From Clostridiales bacterium (GTDB lineage Bacteria; Bacillota; Clostridia; Oscillospirales; Acutalibacteraceae), in the NCBI GenBank assembly GCA_019415925.1, contig DXYG01000011.1:1-47032 (forward strand): a stretch of DNA of 47,032 nt, written 5' to 3'. Position numbers and translations under genes: made by a program. The notes under the pieces were generated by a model that had not been told where the DNA came from, did not search any database, and was given only the letters and a program-made list of their open reading frames with translations. The first letter of the stretch is position 1. Each line of letters begins with the position of its first letter. Below are positions 16,396 through 24,583 of the stretch, piece by piece.

Positions 16396-18144
16396 TTACA
16401 GCTCTCCTTTCTTGTCAAAGTCGCCGCTTCCGCCTGTTTGTGCGGAGTAGATTTCGCTGTAAATCGGACTTGAATTTATAAGCTCGTCGTGCGTTCCTAT
16501 TGCGCTTATCTCGCCGTCGTCCATAACGATGATTTTGTCGGCGTTTTGAACGCTTGAAATTCTCTGAGAAATAATAATCTTCGTTGTGTCCGGAATTTCG
16601 TCACGGAAAGCCTTTCTGATTCTTGCGTCGGTTGCTGTGTCAACGGCACTTGTCGAGTCATCAAGAATAAGAATTTTAGGCTTTTTAAGCAACGCTCTTG
16701 CAATGCAGAGTCTTTGCTTCTGTCCGCCCGAAACGTTTGTACCGCCCTGTTCAATATAGGTGTTGTACTTGTCGGGGAAAGACTGAATGAAGTCGTCAGC
16801 GCACGCAAGTTTGCAGGCGTTGATACATTCTTCTTCGGTTGCATTTTCGTTGCCCCAGCGCAGATTGTCAAGGATAGTACCGCTGAACAGAACATTTGAT
16901 TGTAACACAACCGAAACTTCGTTACGCAGTGTTTCAAGGTCGTAGGAACGAACGTCTTTTCCGCCGACCTTAACAACACCGTCCGTAACGTCGTAAAGTC
17001 TGCCGATAAGGTTTACAAGGCTCGTCTTTGAACTGCCCGTTCCGCCGATAATTCCGATTGTTTCGCCCGAATTAATCGAAACATTTATATTGTTAAGTAT
17101 CGGTTTTTCGCTTGTAGTATTGTAGCTGAACGATACGTTTTCAAAATCAATACTTCCGTTTTCAACATTATAATCGGGATTTTCGGGATTTTTAAGCGTT
17201 GATTCTTCGTTAAGAACCTCGGAAATACGTCTTGCGCTTGCAAGGCTCATTGTAATCATAACAAAAACCATTGCAACCATAAGCAGGCTCATAAGAATGT
17301 TCATACAGTATGTAAGCATACTTGTAAGCTCACCCGTTGTAAGCTCACTGCCTACAATCATATTTGCACCAAACCAGCTTATTGCGATGATACAGGCATA
17401 AACTGTCAGCATCATAAGCGGTGAAACAGAAACCATTGCGTTTTCAGCCTTTACAAAAAGCTTGTAAAGATTATTTGCGGCTCTGTTGAATTTATTAACT
17501 TCGTGGTCCTCTCTTACAAAGGCTTTTACAACTCTGATTGCCGACACGTTTTCCTGTATGCTTGCGTTCAGCTCATCGTATTTTTCGAATACCTGACTGA
17601 AATACTTATAGGTGAATTTAAGCAGGAATCCAAGTACAATTGCAAGAAATACAATTGCAATAAGATAAATACATGCGAGTTTTGCGTTGATAACAAATGT
17701 CATTGTCATTGCAATAATCAGGCTGAAAGGTGCTCTGAAGCACATTCTTAGAATCATCTGATAAGCGTTCTGAATGTTTGTAACATCTGTGGTAAGTCGA
17801 GTAACAAGACCGGCAGTTGAAAATTTGTCAATGTTTGCAAATGAATATGACTGGATATTTTCAAACATAGCCATACGCAGATTCCTTGCAAAGCCTGCCG
17901 ATGCTTTTGCACCGTAAATGCCGCCCATAACACCTCCGAAAAGTCCGATAAGCGCACAGGCACCCATCAGAAGACCTGTTGTAATTATGTGCTGCATATT
18001 ACCTTTGTTGATTCCATCGTCAATCATCGAAGACATAATCATCGGAATAAGCATTTCTGCCACAACCTCAAGAATCATAAACAACGGCGTCAGAACAGAC
18101 TCTTTAACAAAGCCCTTTATGTTTTTTGCCAGAGTTTTTATCAT
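16396..18144 (-). CDS. ABC exporter subunit A, heterodimeric multidrug type
   Basis: A 582-residue half-transporter with an N-terminal six-helix domain and a C-terminal nucleotide-binding domain. Walker A GGTGSSKTS is near 365 and the signature VSGGQ near 470. Walker B reads LILDDSTS, so the catalytic Glu is replaced by Asp. Loss of that Glu in one half, with a canonical DE in the other half, is the pattern of asymmetric heterodimeric exporters. It lies 38 bp after a MarR-type regulator in the same direction, so an inducible efflux operon is likely. AAGGAG precedes the ATG at a somewhat long spacing. Confidence 0.9.
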   Translation of the reverse strand: MIKTLAKNIKGFVKESVLTPLFMILEVVAEMLIPMIMSSMIDDGINKGNMQHIITTGLLMGACALIGLFGGVMGGIYGAKASAGFARNLRMAMFENIQSYSFANIDKFSTAGLVTRLTTDVTNIQNAYQMILRMCFRAPFSLIIAMTMTFVINAKLACIYLIAIVFLAIVLGFLLKFTYKYFSQVFEKYDELNASIQENVSAIRVVKAFVREDHEVNKFNRAANNLYKLFVKAENAMVSVSPLMMLTVYACIIAISWFGANMIVGSELTTGELTSMLTYCMNILMSLLMVAMVFVMITMSLASARRISEVLNEESTLKNPENPDYNVENGSIDFENVSFSYNTTSEKPILNNINVSINSGETIGIIGGTGSSKTSLVNLIGRLYDVTDGVVKVGGKDVRSYDLETLRNEVSVVLQSNVLFSGTILDNLRWGNENATEEECINACKLACADDFIQSFPDKYNTYIEQGGTNVSGGQKQRLCIARALLKKPKILILDDSTSAVDTATDARIRKAFRDEIPDTTKIIISQRISSVQNADKIIVMDDGEISAIGTHDELINSSPIYSEIYSAQTGGSGDFDKKGEL

Positions 18145-18182
18145 ATAATATACATACTCCTTCCATTTTATATGATATAAAG

Positions 18183-18632
18183 TTAGCTGTTTTCAAGACC
18201 GTATCTCAGTTTTTTCACGAGGCGTAAAAAGGTTTCTTTTTCATCTTTATCAAGAAGTCTGTCAAAGTTTCTTTCATTTTCATCAACAGCTTTTTGAAGT
18301 ATGCTTACTGTTTGCTTTCCTTTTTCAGTCAGAGCAATTTTTTTAAGCCTTGCGTCGCTTGCGACAGACGCTCTTGTAATATACTCTTTTTTCTCCATAA
18401 GCTTAAGGATATTTGTAACAGTTGAACGGGAAATCGCAAATTCACTCTCAATATCCTTTTGGTATATGTCCCTGTCAGCGTTGTGAGCAAGATAACCGAT
18501 AATCCAGCCGTGCATAACTGTAACCTTGTCAAGTCCGGATTTTGAAGCAGTCATAATCATCTTCCTTTGCATAAGGTGGTCAATTGCTTTAATCTCGTGA
18601 CCGATTGATTCGGCTATCGAATTATATACCAT
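18183..18632 (-). CDS. MarR-family transcriptional regulator
   Basis: A 149-residue winged-helix regulator; the DNA-binding part spans about 45-110 (AISRSTVTNILKLMEKKEYI with the wing around DARLKKIALTEKG). MarR proteins usually repress their own operon and release DNA on binding small ligands. I chose ATG 18632 because CGGAGGTG precedes it; an in-frame ATG 24 bp upstream has no such site. It is the first gene of the operon with the two exporter subunits. Confidence 0.9.
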   Translation of the reverse strand: MVYNSIAESIGHEIKAIDHLMQRKMIMTASKSGLDKVTVMHGWIIGYLAHNADRDIYQKDIESEFAISRSTVTNILKLMEKKEYITRASVASDARLKKIALTEKGKQTVSILQKAVDENERNFDRLLDKDEKETFLRLVKKLRYGLENS

Positions 18633-18663
18633 AAAATCACCTCCGATTTGTTTCAAATAAAAC

Positions 18664-18718
18664 AGTTTGATATAAAACTAACTTTAGTATATTATACCAC
18701 CTTTGCAGTTTAAGTCAA
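18664..18718 (-). promoter_or_regulatory. Promoter and probable operator of the MarR-exporter operon
   Basis: On the minus strand: TTGACT (18713-18718), 16-bp spacer, TATAAT (18691-18696). Just downstream lies the inverted repeat AGTTT-N6-AAACT (18664-18679), at the place where an autorepressor would bind. Operator role is inferred. Confidence 0.65.
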
Positions 18719-18858
18719 GAAAATGCAGACTGTTTTCACATAACTTTCATAATTGCAATAAATTAAATAAATATTGCATAATTATAGTTTGATATTGTCG
18801 AAATCTTAATAAATAAAAATCAAATTGCAGGAAAAACAAAATAATCTTGCAAAAATCA

Positions 18859-18945
18859 TTGACAACTCAGGTTAATGGTGTTAGAATAATCACATAACAA
18901 AGGCGTTTTACACATCATAGTGTAAGAACGCCTTTGTTGTTTTTT
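18859..18945 (+). ncRNA. Very short transcript: promoter followed at once by a terminator
   Basis: TTGACA (18859-18864), 17-bp spacer, TAGAAT (18882-18887). From the predicted start near 18894 the RNA would fold straight into an 18-bp hairpin (18896-18938) with a T run to 18945. There is no reading frame. It could be a small RNA, a decoy, or the relic of a lost leader. The rest of 18633-19043 shows only the MarR promoter and a short repeat near 18955-19015 also seen at 11140-11205. Confidence 0.45.
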
Positions 18946-19043
18946 ACAGAAAACCGTTGCAAAACGGTCGGGCAGAATAAGTTTTGTAACAGCAATCTGT
19001 TGCTCGGATTGTGTGTCAGGACTGTGTTATTGGGGGATTAAAT

Positions 19044-19467
19044 ATGGATGGACTTATCAGAAATGCAGATACAATCAACAAGCTTTTAGCAAGATACGGC
19101 GTAAAATTCGGAATATACAAAAACGGAGAGTTCAAGGAACAGCTTTTTCCTTTTGACCCGATACCGAGAATTATTGACAACAAGGAGTTTTCATATCTCG
19201 AAAAGGGACTTATTCAGCGTGTAAATGCGCTCAACTGCTCGCTATGTTGTGGGAATGATGCTCGGCGAGGGAGCGTCACACGCTTGGGTAGAGGTGCTCT
19301 GCAACGGCTACTGGTACGGTTTTGACCCGACCAACAAGCTTGTAAATGATGAATACATCAAGGTTTCCTGCGGCAGAGATTCAAACGACTGCTCTGTAAT
19401 CCGAGGGAAGTTTTACGGAATTGTCAGTCAAATGCAGACCGAATCGGTAACGGTTGAAGAAGTATAA
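19044..19467 (+). pseudogene. Deletion remnant: ATP-grasp N terminus joined out of frame to transglutaminase C terminus
   Basis: The first 65 codons from ATG 19044 match the N terminus of the circularly permuted ATP-grasp family (COG2308 type): FPFDPIPRII, then LEKGLIQRVNALN. Near 19237 the reading changes to the +1 frame and continues as the end of a transglutaminase-like protein (ARYVVGMMLGEGASHAWVEV... WYGFDPTNKLVNDEYI). In related bacteria these belong to separate genes of one operon (ATP-grasp, alpha-E, transglutaminase), so a deletion of well over 2 kb seems to have fused the outer ends. Neither half can be functional. GGGGGATT precedes the ATG. Confidence 0.75.
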
Positions 19468-19493
19468 TACAGAAAAATAAAAGGATGGGTAAA

Positions 19494-20154
19494 ATGATAC
19501 AGACAATCGCGTCCGTCGGTTTGCCGATTGACGAAACACTGATGATAAATAAGAACCGCCTGATTCCACAGAGCGGTCTTAACGGAAATGAAAAGCGGAT
19601 AAGCATTGTAACGGGAACTCACGGTGACGAGCTTGAAGGTCAGTACGTCTGCTTTGAGCTTCAGCGCAGAAGTGCTCCCGACACATTCCTTACCTTATGT
19701 GTTCAGGCGTGAAGCAAGACCGTATGATACAACAACGCTTAATTATAACTGGCAGTTGTGGGAAACAAAAGCTTTTTCCGTATATACCAACGCAACCGAC
19801 AGCATAGACGTTGCAAGTGCAAGAGAAGCAATTAACGCAGTTTTAAGCTTCCTTAATAAAAACGAAATCATAGAGTACAGCTGCCATCAGGGCTATGTTT
19901 CACAGTTCATCGAGGGACATACCCTTGTAAACGTAAAGTCAAATGTTTCAGGAATATTCATAAGATATAAAGACGTAAATACAAGAGTGACAAAGGGCGA
20001 TACTCTTGCTGAGATTATAGACCCGTACACGGGATTACCCGTAGATACAATTAAGTCACCCGTAAACGGAATAGTATTTTTTCACGCAGACCAGCCAGTA
20101 ATCTACTCACAGGCACCTCTGTACAGAATTATCCCGACAGATGATTTGTATTAA
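19494..20154 (+). pseudogene. Internally deleted M14/AstE-type carboxypeptidase-deacylase
   Basis: Codons from ATG 19494 (AAAGGATGG in front) match the start of a succinylglutamate desuccinylase/aspartoacylase-like zinc enzyme, including the metal motif GTHGDELEGQYVC. The frame is lost near 19685-19710, and the other frame continues with the C-terminal half (LPYVFRREARPYDTTTLNYN ... IKSPVNGIVFFHADQPVIYSQAPLYRI). The middle, with the second metal ligand, is missing. It is the second neighbouring gene here with an internal deletion, and an assembly error must be excluded before calling both real. Confidence 0.72.
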
Positions 20155-20181
20155 TTATCCTTCTAAAAATAAATAGTATGC

Positions 20182-20212
20182 AAAAAACGGCGGACAAAAG
20201 TCTGCCGTTTTT
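20182..20212 (+). terminator. Terminator after the broken M14 gene
   Basis: Stem AAAAACGGCGGAC / GTCTGCCGTTTTT (one G-T pair), 4-nt loop, T run. Confidence 0.88.
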
Positions 20213-20288
20213 TGTCAGTAATAAAACACTTTAAAATTTTTGTTTTGTGTGTTAAAATACATTATATCAAAACAATCGGAGTTATAAT

Positions 20289-21191
20289 ATGAAACAAAAC
20301 CACAGCGCAAAAATTCGCTTTTTGTCTTTTTTATCGTTGCTGTTTTCTTTGCTGATTCTTTGCTCCTGCTCGGTTAACTTTAACAATAACAGTTATTCGG
20401 AAAGTGCATTTCAAAAAGGTATGCTCAATGTTCATTTTCTTGACGTAGGTCAGGGCGATTCAATTTTTATTGAGCTTCCCGATGAAAAGACTATGCTCAT
20501 TGACGCAGGCGAAAATTATCACGGCGAGGGAATAAAAAATTACATAGGCGATTGCGGATACTCTAAAATTGATTATCTCGTTGCTACTCACCCTCACGCA
20601 GACCATATCGGTTCAATGGCATATATTGTAAGAAATATGGATATAGGCTCTGTCTATATGCCAAAGGCAGCGGCAAATACAAAGACCTATGAAAATCTGC
20701 TTGAATCAATTTCCGATAAGGGACTTAAGATTACCTCTGCAAAGGCAGGGCTTACAATTGCCGAAGAAGGCGACTACACAATCAATGTTGTTGCACCTGT
20801 TACAATTGACGAGGATAATCTCAACAACAGCTCGGCAGTTATAAAGCTGACCTATAAAGACAACACATTCCTTTTTACGGGAGATGCAGAGAAAAAGGAG
20901 CTTGAAACAATCAATTCCGACATCAGCGCAGACGTTTTAAAGGTAGGTCATCACGGAAGCACAACCTCGACGACAGAGGAATTTCTTGACGAAGTAAAGC
21001 CGTCCTATGCGGTAATTTCGGCAGGAGAGGATAATTCATACGGTCATCCGCACAGGGAAACGCTTGATTTGCTTGAAGAATTTAACTGCAAGATTTACAG
21101 AACAGACATTGATAAAACAGTAGTATTTTCCACCGACGGAAAAACTATCTCCGTAAAATGCGGTGAGAAGTCAATTAAGAAAGCAGGATAA
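20289..21191 (+). CDS. Secreted ComEC/Rec2-like MBL-fold lipoprotein
   Basis: A 300-residue metallo-beta-lactamase-fold protein like the C-terminal domain of ComEC. FLDVGQGDSIFI near 50, the metal motif His101-x-His103-x-Asp105-His106 (THPHADHIG), FTGDAE near 197 and VGHHGS near 220 are all present. The N terminus is a lipoprotein signal ending LCSC, so it is probably anchored outside the membrane, where ComEC's domain acts on DNA; a nuclease role here is inference. It is followed 3 bp later by a DUF3006 gene, a frequent partner. Confidence 0.88.
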   Translation: MKQNHSAKIRFLSFLSLLFSLLILCSCSVNFNNNSYSESAFQKGMLNVHFLDVGQGDSIFIELPDEKTMLIDAGENYHGEGIKNYIGDCGYSKIDYLVATHPHADHIGSMAYIVRNMDIGSVYMPKAAANTKTYENLLESISDKGLKITSAKAGLTIAEEGDYTINVVAPVTIDEDNLNNSSAVIKLTYKDNTFLFTGDAEKKELETINSDISADVLKVGHHGSTTSTTEEFLDEVKPSYAVISAGEDNSYGHPHRETLDLLEEFNCKIYRTDIDKTVVFSTDGKTISVKCGEKSIKKAG

Positions 21192-21194
21192 AAT

Positions 21195-21410
21195 ATGAAA
21201 AAATTTACAGTAGACAGAATAGAAGAAGATAAAGCCGTTTTAGAGTGTGAAAACGGCGACTTTGTTACACTTGAAGTAAAATCCCTCCCAAAGAACATAA
21301 AAGAGGGAGACGTTTTGTGTTTTGAAGAAAACAGCTATTTTCTCGACAAAGATGAAACCGAAAAGCGCAGTCAAAAAATAAAAAGCCTTATGGATTCGCT
21401 GTTTGATTAA
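21195..21410 (+). CDS. DUF3006 protein
   Basis: A 71-residue acidic protein of the DUF3006 family: the VDRIEEDKAVLEC opening and the EGDVLCFEENSYFLDK middle fit the small beta-barrel expected. DUF3006 genes commonly sit next to ComEC-like MBL hydrolases; the stop of that gene is three bases upstream. Function is unknown. Confidence 0.85.
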   Translation: MKKFTVDRIEEDKAVLECENGDFVTLEVKSLPKNIKEGDVLCFEENSYFLDKDETEKRSQKIKSLMDSLFD

Positions 21411-21546
21411 AATTAAGATTAATTAAGTGAGGAAAAGTGCAGTTGTTTATGACTTACGCTTTTCCTCTGCTTATCTCTTATTATTTTAGTTTAAAACGTA
21501 TAAAACATTAAATTTTAAAAAAATACAATTTTTTTCAAAATTAGTA

Positions 21547-21575
21547 TTGACAACTCAAAAGTGCTATGATATAAT
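21547..21575 (+). promoter_or_regulatory. Consensus promoter of tRNA-Leu
   Basis: TTGACA (21547-21552), 17 bp, TATAAT (21570-21575). Confidence 0.85.
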
Positions 21576-21617
21576 AGCACTCGTTGAGTTGAGAAATCAA
21601 CGAACAACAGAATAAAT

Positions 21618-21702
21618 GCGAGTGTGCTGGAATAGGCAGACAGGCACGTTTGAGGGGCGTGTGTTTTACGACGTACGGGTTCAAGTCCCGTCACTCGCAC
21701 CA
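21618..21702 (+). tRNA. tRNA-Leu (anticodon GAG)
   Basis: Acceptor arms GCGAGTG / CACTCGC (21618-21624, 21692-21698) with encoded ACCA. The T arm ACGGGTTCAAGTCCCGT is complete. The anticodon loop TTGAGGG gives GAG, which reads CUC/CUU leucine codons, and the long variable arm fits class II tRNA. Its own consensus promoter lies upstream. Confidence 0.95.
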
Positions 21703-21706
21703 AATA

Positions 21707-21739
21707 AGCACGATGGTTTCGATACGGAACCATCGTGCT
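21707..21739 (+). terminator. Terminator after tRNA-Leu
   Basis: A perfect 12-bp stem AGCACGATGGTT / AACCATCGTGCT with a 9-nt loop, followed by a weak T-rich stretch. Confidence 0.7.
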
Positions 21740-21810
21740 CATTATTTGAAATGAACATAATCATCTGATATAATCAATTCGACAATTCAGTGTTTACAGA
21801 GGTGATGTGC

Positions 21811-22140
21811 ATGGCGCAACACGAGTTTGGGATTATGATGGACGCTCCTCAAGCTGGCAAAAGATTTGACAAGTACGAACCATGGAAATACGCCTGTATC
21901 TCTGTTGATGATGACTATTTAGAAGATGTTGCTGATAGACTTACCTCTATTGACTTCTATTGGCATACGCTTTCTGTCAAAGGCAAGGGGCTTGCCTATT
22001 GTGGTATTACCCTTGTTCCACCTCGCTCGCTAAAAGCATTTATTGATGTTATCGCTGATACTTCTAAACTATGCGAACTGAAGAAACTGTTGGAAAAGGC
22101 ATTGGACAATAATAAATGGGTCATTCATTATGGACTTTGA
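21811..22140 (+). CDS. Orphan 109-residue protein downstream of tRNA-Leu
   Basis: A 109-residue soluble protein I cannot name. It opens HEFGIMMDAPQAGKRFDKYE and has a WHTLSVKGKGLAYCGITLVPP middle, which looks like a conserved Firmicute family of unknown function. I start it at ATG 21811 because GAGGTGATGTGC precedes it. It sits 109 bp after a tRNA gene, and its codon choice (many T-ending codons, CGC, CTC) differs from neighbours, so it may be a leftover of an integrated element. No integrase is present. Confidence 0.65.
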   Translation: MAQHEFGIMMDAPQAGKRFDKYEPWKYACISVDDDYLEDVADRLTSIDFYWHTLSVKGKGLAYCGITLVPPRSLKAFIDVIADTSKLCELKKLLEKALDNNKWVIHYGL

Positions 22141-22268
22141 CAGACTGACAACTTCCAGATTAACAAACGGATAAAGTATGGATTCACTTCCGCCGTTATG
22201 GTTTCATTTTTTAAGTGAAACTAAATGAAACTTTGTGAAACCGTATCATTATTATCAACTGTTGCCAT

Positions 22269-22299
22269 AAAAAGGACAGAAGTTTTTCTGTCCTTTTTA
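22269..22299. terminator. Bidirectional terminator before the MerR gene end
   Basis: Stem AAAAAGGACAGAA / TTCTGTCCTTTTT with a 4-nt loop between convergent genes. Confidence 0.88.
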
Positions 22300-22348
22300 T
22301 TTTTATATTCTGCAATCTAAAGCAAATTAATTATTAATTAGTACAGCA

Positions 22349-22792
22349 TCACTTTCTCAGCTTTGCCCTTATTTTTCTCATATCTTCGGGCAGTTCCTCG
22401 TCGCTCATATTGTCAGGAACAGAGATTGTGCCTGCTTTCTTGGCTGTTTCATAGTACCAGCACTTAAAATTGACGGTATCCATTGTTTCCTGCAAATCTG
22501 CCATTTGCTTTTCCAGCTCGGCTTTTCTTTTCTTAAACAACTCAAGTCTTGCGTCAATGCTCTTGTCCCCCTGCATTACAAGATTGATAAACTCCTTAAT
22601 ATCCTTAATCTGCATTCCCGTTGCTTTCAGGCAGTGAATAATTTTCAGAATCTGGTAGTCGCTGTCTTTAAAAACACGTATTCCGCTTTCGGTGCGTTCC
22701 ATAAACGGCAGTAAACCCTCTTTGTCATAATAACGCAGGGTGGAGGGTGCAACGCCAAGCAGTTTTGCCATTTCTCCGATTGAATATGTCAT
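22349..22792 (-). CDS. MerR-family regulator (AdhR-like)
   Basis: A 147-residue regulator with the MerR winged helix at 1-70 (YSIGEMAKLLGVAPSTLRYY, then GLLP and GIRVFKDSD) and a long coiled coil near 75-120 (KKRKAELEKQMADLQETMD). The single Cys in the tail (NFKCWYYE) could be an effector site. It is divergent from a cupin and an iron-alcohol dehydrogenase, and the intergenic region holds a palindrome placed inside a 19-bp promoter spacer. By analogy with AdhR-type regulators, it probably activates those genes under electrophile or aldehyde stress. CGGAGGAATATTT precedes the ATG. Confidence 0.9.
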   Translation of the reverse strand: MTYSIGEMAKLLGVAPSTLRYYDKEGLLPFMERTESGIRVFKDSDYQILKIIHCLKATGMQIKDIKEFINLVMQGDKSIDARLELFKKRKAELEKQMADLQETMDTVNFKCWYYETAKKAGTISVPDNMSDEELPEDMRKIRAKLRK

Positions 22793-22833
22793 AAATATTC
22801 CTCCGAATATTTTAAATAATTTTTAAAATAGTA

Positions 22834-22864
22834 TTGACTTAAAGTTAACTTTAACTTATATAAT
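22834..22864 (+). promoter_or_regulatory. MerR-type promoter of the cupin-ADH operon
   Basis: TTGACT (22834-22839) and TATAAT (22859-22864) are 19 bp apart, the overlong spacing seen at MerR-activated promoters. A perfect 16-bp palindrome TTAAAGTTAACTTTAA (22839-22854) fills the spacer. Confidence 0.85.
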
Positions 22865-22907
22865 ATATTATACACAAACTCAATGTTCAGTCAAGGAGGA
22901 AATAATA

Positions 22908-23309
22908 ATGAATGAAAATATTTTTCCAATCGGAAAACCGAATGATGATTATGCAGAGTTCTTTTCAGGGCAAAGTTACTTGCAGGTGCTTTCCGAAAAG
23001 CAGGTGACAATTTTCAATGTAACATTTGAACCCGGTTGCCGTAACAACTGGCATATTCATCACGCAAAAAGCGGCGGAGGTCAGATTCTTCTTGTTACCT
23101 CGGGTGAAGGGTATTATCAGGAATGGGGTAAGCCTGCTCAGAAATTGCACCCAGGTGATGTCATAAACATTCCTGCCGAGGTCAAGCATTGGCATGGAGC
23201 AGCAAAGGACAGCTGGTTTTCGCATATTGCAATAGAAGTTCCTGCTGTTGAAGGTGCTAACGAGTGGTGCGAACCGGTGAACGATGAAAAATACAATAAA
23301 TTAAAATAA
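22908..23309 (+). CDS. Cupin-domain protein
   Basis: A 133-residue single-domain cupin. Motif 1 is visible as W48-H49-I-H51-H52 with Gly-rich spacing to E72, and motif 2 as HPGDVINIPAEVKHWHG with His94 and His96. These residues would bind a metal. AAGGAGG precedes the ATG. It is 13 bp upstream of the iron-ADH and shares its MerR promoter. Small cupins of this type often accompany MerR-controlled detoxification genes; the substrate is unknown. Confidence 0.85.
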   Translation: MNENIFPIGKPNDDYAEFFSGQSYLQVLSEKQVTIFNVTFEPGCRNNWHIHHAKSGGGQILLVTSGEGYYQEWGKPAQKLHPGDVINIPAEVKHWHGAAKDSWFSHIAIEVPAVEGANEWCEPVNDEKYNKLK

Positions 23310-23322
23310 CGGAGGAATTATT

Positions 23323-24495
23323 ATGTTAGGAAATTTCACTTATTCAAATCCCACAAAGCTATATTTCGGAGAGAACGCTCTCGATAATCTCAGCTCAGAG
23401 CTTAAAAACTACGGTAAAAACGTACTTTTCTGCTACGGCGGAGGTTCAATCAAGAAAAACGGAATCTACGATAATGTTGTTAAAATTTTAAAGGAGTGCG
23501 GAAAAGTAATTATAGAGGACGGCGGAGTTATGCCGAACCCGACCTCTGAAAAGCTTTCAGACGGCTGTAAAAAGGCAAGAGAGGGCAAGGCTGATTTCAT
23601 TCTTGCCGTAGGCGGCGGAAGCGTATGCGACTATGCAAAGGCTGTTTCTGTTTCGGTTCACTGCAATGAGGACCCTTGGGACAAATACTATCTTAGAATG
23701 GAGGACGTTGATAACGAAATTATCCCTGTTGGCTGTGTTCTCACAATGGTAGGAACGGGCAGTGAAATGAATGGCGGCTCGGTTATTACAAATCACGAAC
23801 AGAAGCTTAAAATCGGTCACGTGTTCGGCGACAATGTTTTCCCGAAGTTCTCAATTCTTAACCCCATATTCACATATACTCTGCCTAAATATCAGATGGT
23901 TGCAGGTTTTTACGATATAATGTCGCATATCCTTGAGCAGTATTTTTCAGACGAGGACGACAACACCTCCGACTACATTATGGAAGGTTTGCTAAAATCC
24001 CTTATTCATTCTTCAAGAATCGCAATTGAAAATCCAACCGATTATGAAGCTCGCAGTAACATTATGTGGATTGCAACCTGGGCGCTCAATACCCTTGTAG
24101 CATGCGGAAAATCCACCGACTGGATGGTTCATATGCTCGGTCAGTCTGTAGGCGCATATACAGACGCTACTCACGGAATGACGCTTGCGGCAGTTTCAAT
24201 TCCATATTACAAATTTATTATGCCTTACGGACTTGCAAAGTTTAAACGCTATGCAATTAACATATGGAATGTTTCACCCGAAGATAAAACCGACGAAGAA
24301 ATCGCACTCGAAGGACTTTCCTGCATGGAAAACTGGATGAAAGAAATCGGTCTTGTTATGAATATCAGGGATTTAGGCGTAACCGATGATATGATTGAAG
24401 GAATTGCAAAGGGCAGTTTCATAATGGACGGCGGCTACAAAGTGCTTAATCACGATGAAATTGTCGCTATTTTAAAAGAAAGTATGGGTGAATAA
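23323..24495 (+). CDS. Iron-containing alcohol dehydrogenase
   Basis: A 390-residue group III (metal-dependent) alcohol dehydrogenase. The nucleotide-binding GGGS is at 97-100 and the metal ligands fit Asp198, His202, His270 and His284. It looks closest to the butanol/YqhD-type NADPH aldehyde reductases. ACGGAGG precedes the ATG. As part of a MerR-controlled operon it probably reduces a reactive aldehyde rather than serving bulk fermentation. No terminator with a long T run is evident after it. Confidence 0.92.
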   Translation: MLGNFTYSNPTKLYFGENALDNLSSELKNYGKNVLFCYGGGSIKKNGIYDNVVKILKECGKVIIEDGGVMPNPTSEKLSDGCKKAREGKADFILAVGGGSVCDYAKAVSVSVHCNEDPWDKYYLRMEDVDNEIIPVGCVLTMVGTGSEMNGGSVITNHEQKLKIGHVFGDNVFPKFSILNPIFTYTLPKYQMVAGFYDIMSHILEQYFSDEDDNTSDYIMEGLLKSLIHSSRIAIENPTDYEARSNIMWIATWALNTLVACGKSTDWMVHMLGQSVGAYTDATHGMTLAAVSIPYYKFIMPYGLAKFKRYAINIWNVSPEDKTDEEIALEGLSCMENWMKEIGLVMNIRDLGVTDDMIEGIAKGSFIMDGGYKVLNHDEIVAILKESMGE

Positions 24496-24548
24496 AGCTA
24501 AAACAAAAAATCCGCATAATCTGTTTACTAAAAAAATAAGCAAAAGCA

Positions 24549-24577
24549 TTGACAAATTACACAATTCGGGATAATAT
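24549..24577 (+). promoter_or_regulatory. Promoter of the structured RNA
   Basis: TTGACA (24549-24554), 17 bp, TAATAT (24572-24577). Confidence 0.65.
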
Positions 24578-24583
24578 TTCATA

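Noticed and set aside
21618..22340. Prophage or integrative element at tRNA-Leu
   Set aside because: No integrase, no repeated tRNA end and only one small gene are seen; kept as a weak observation only.
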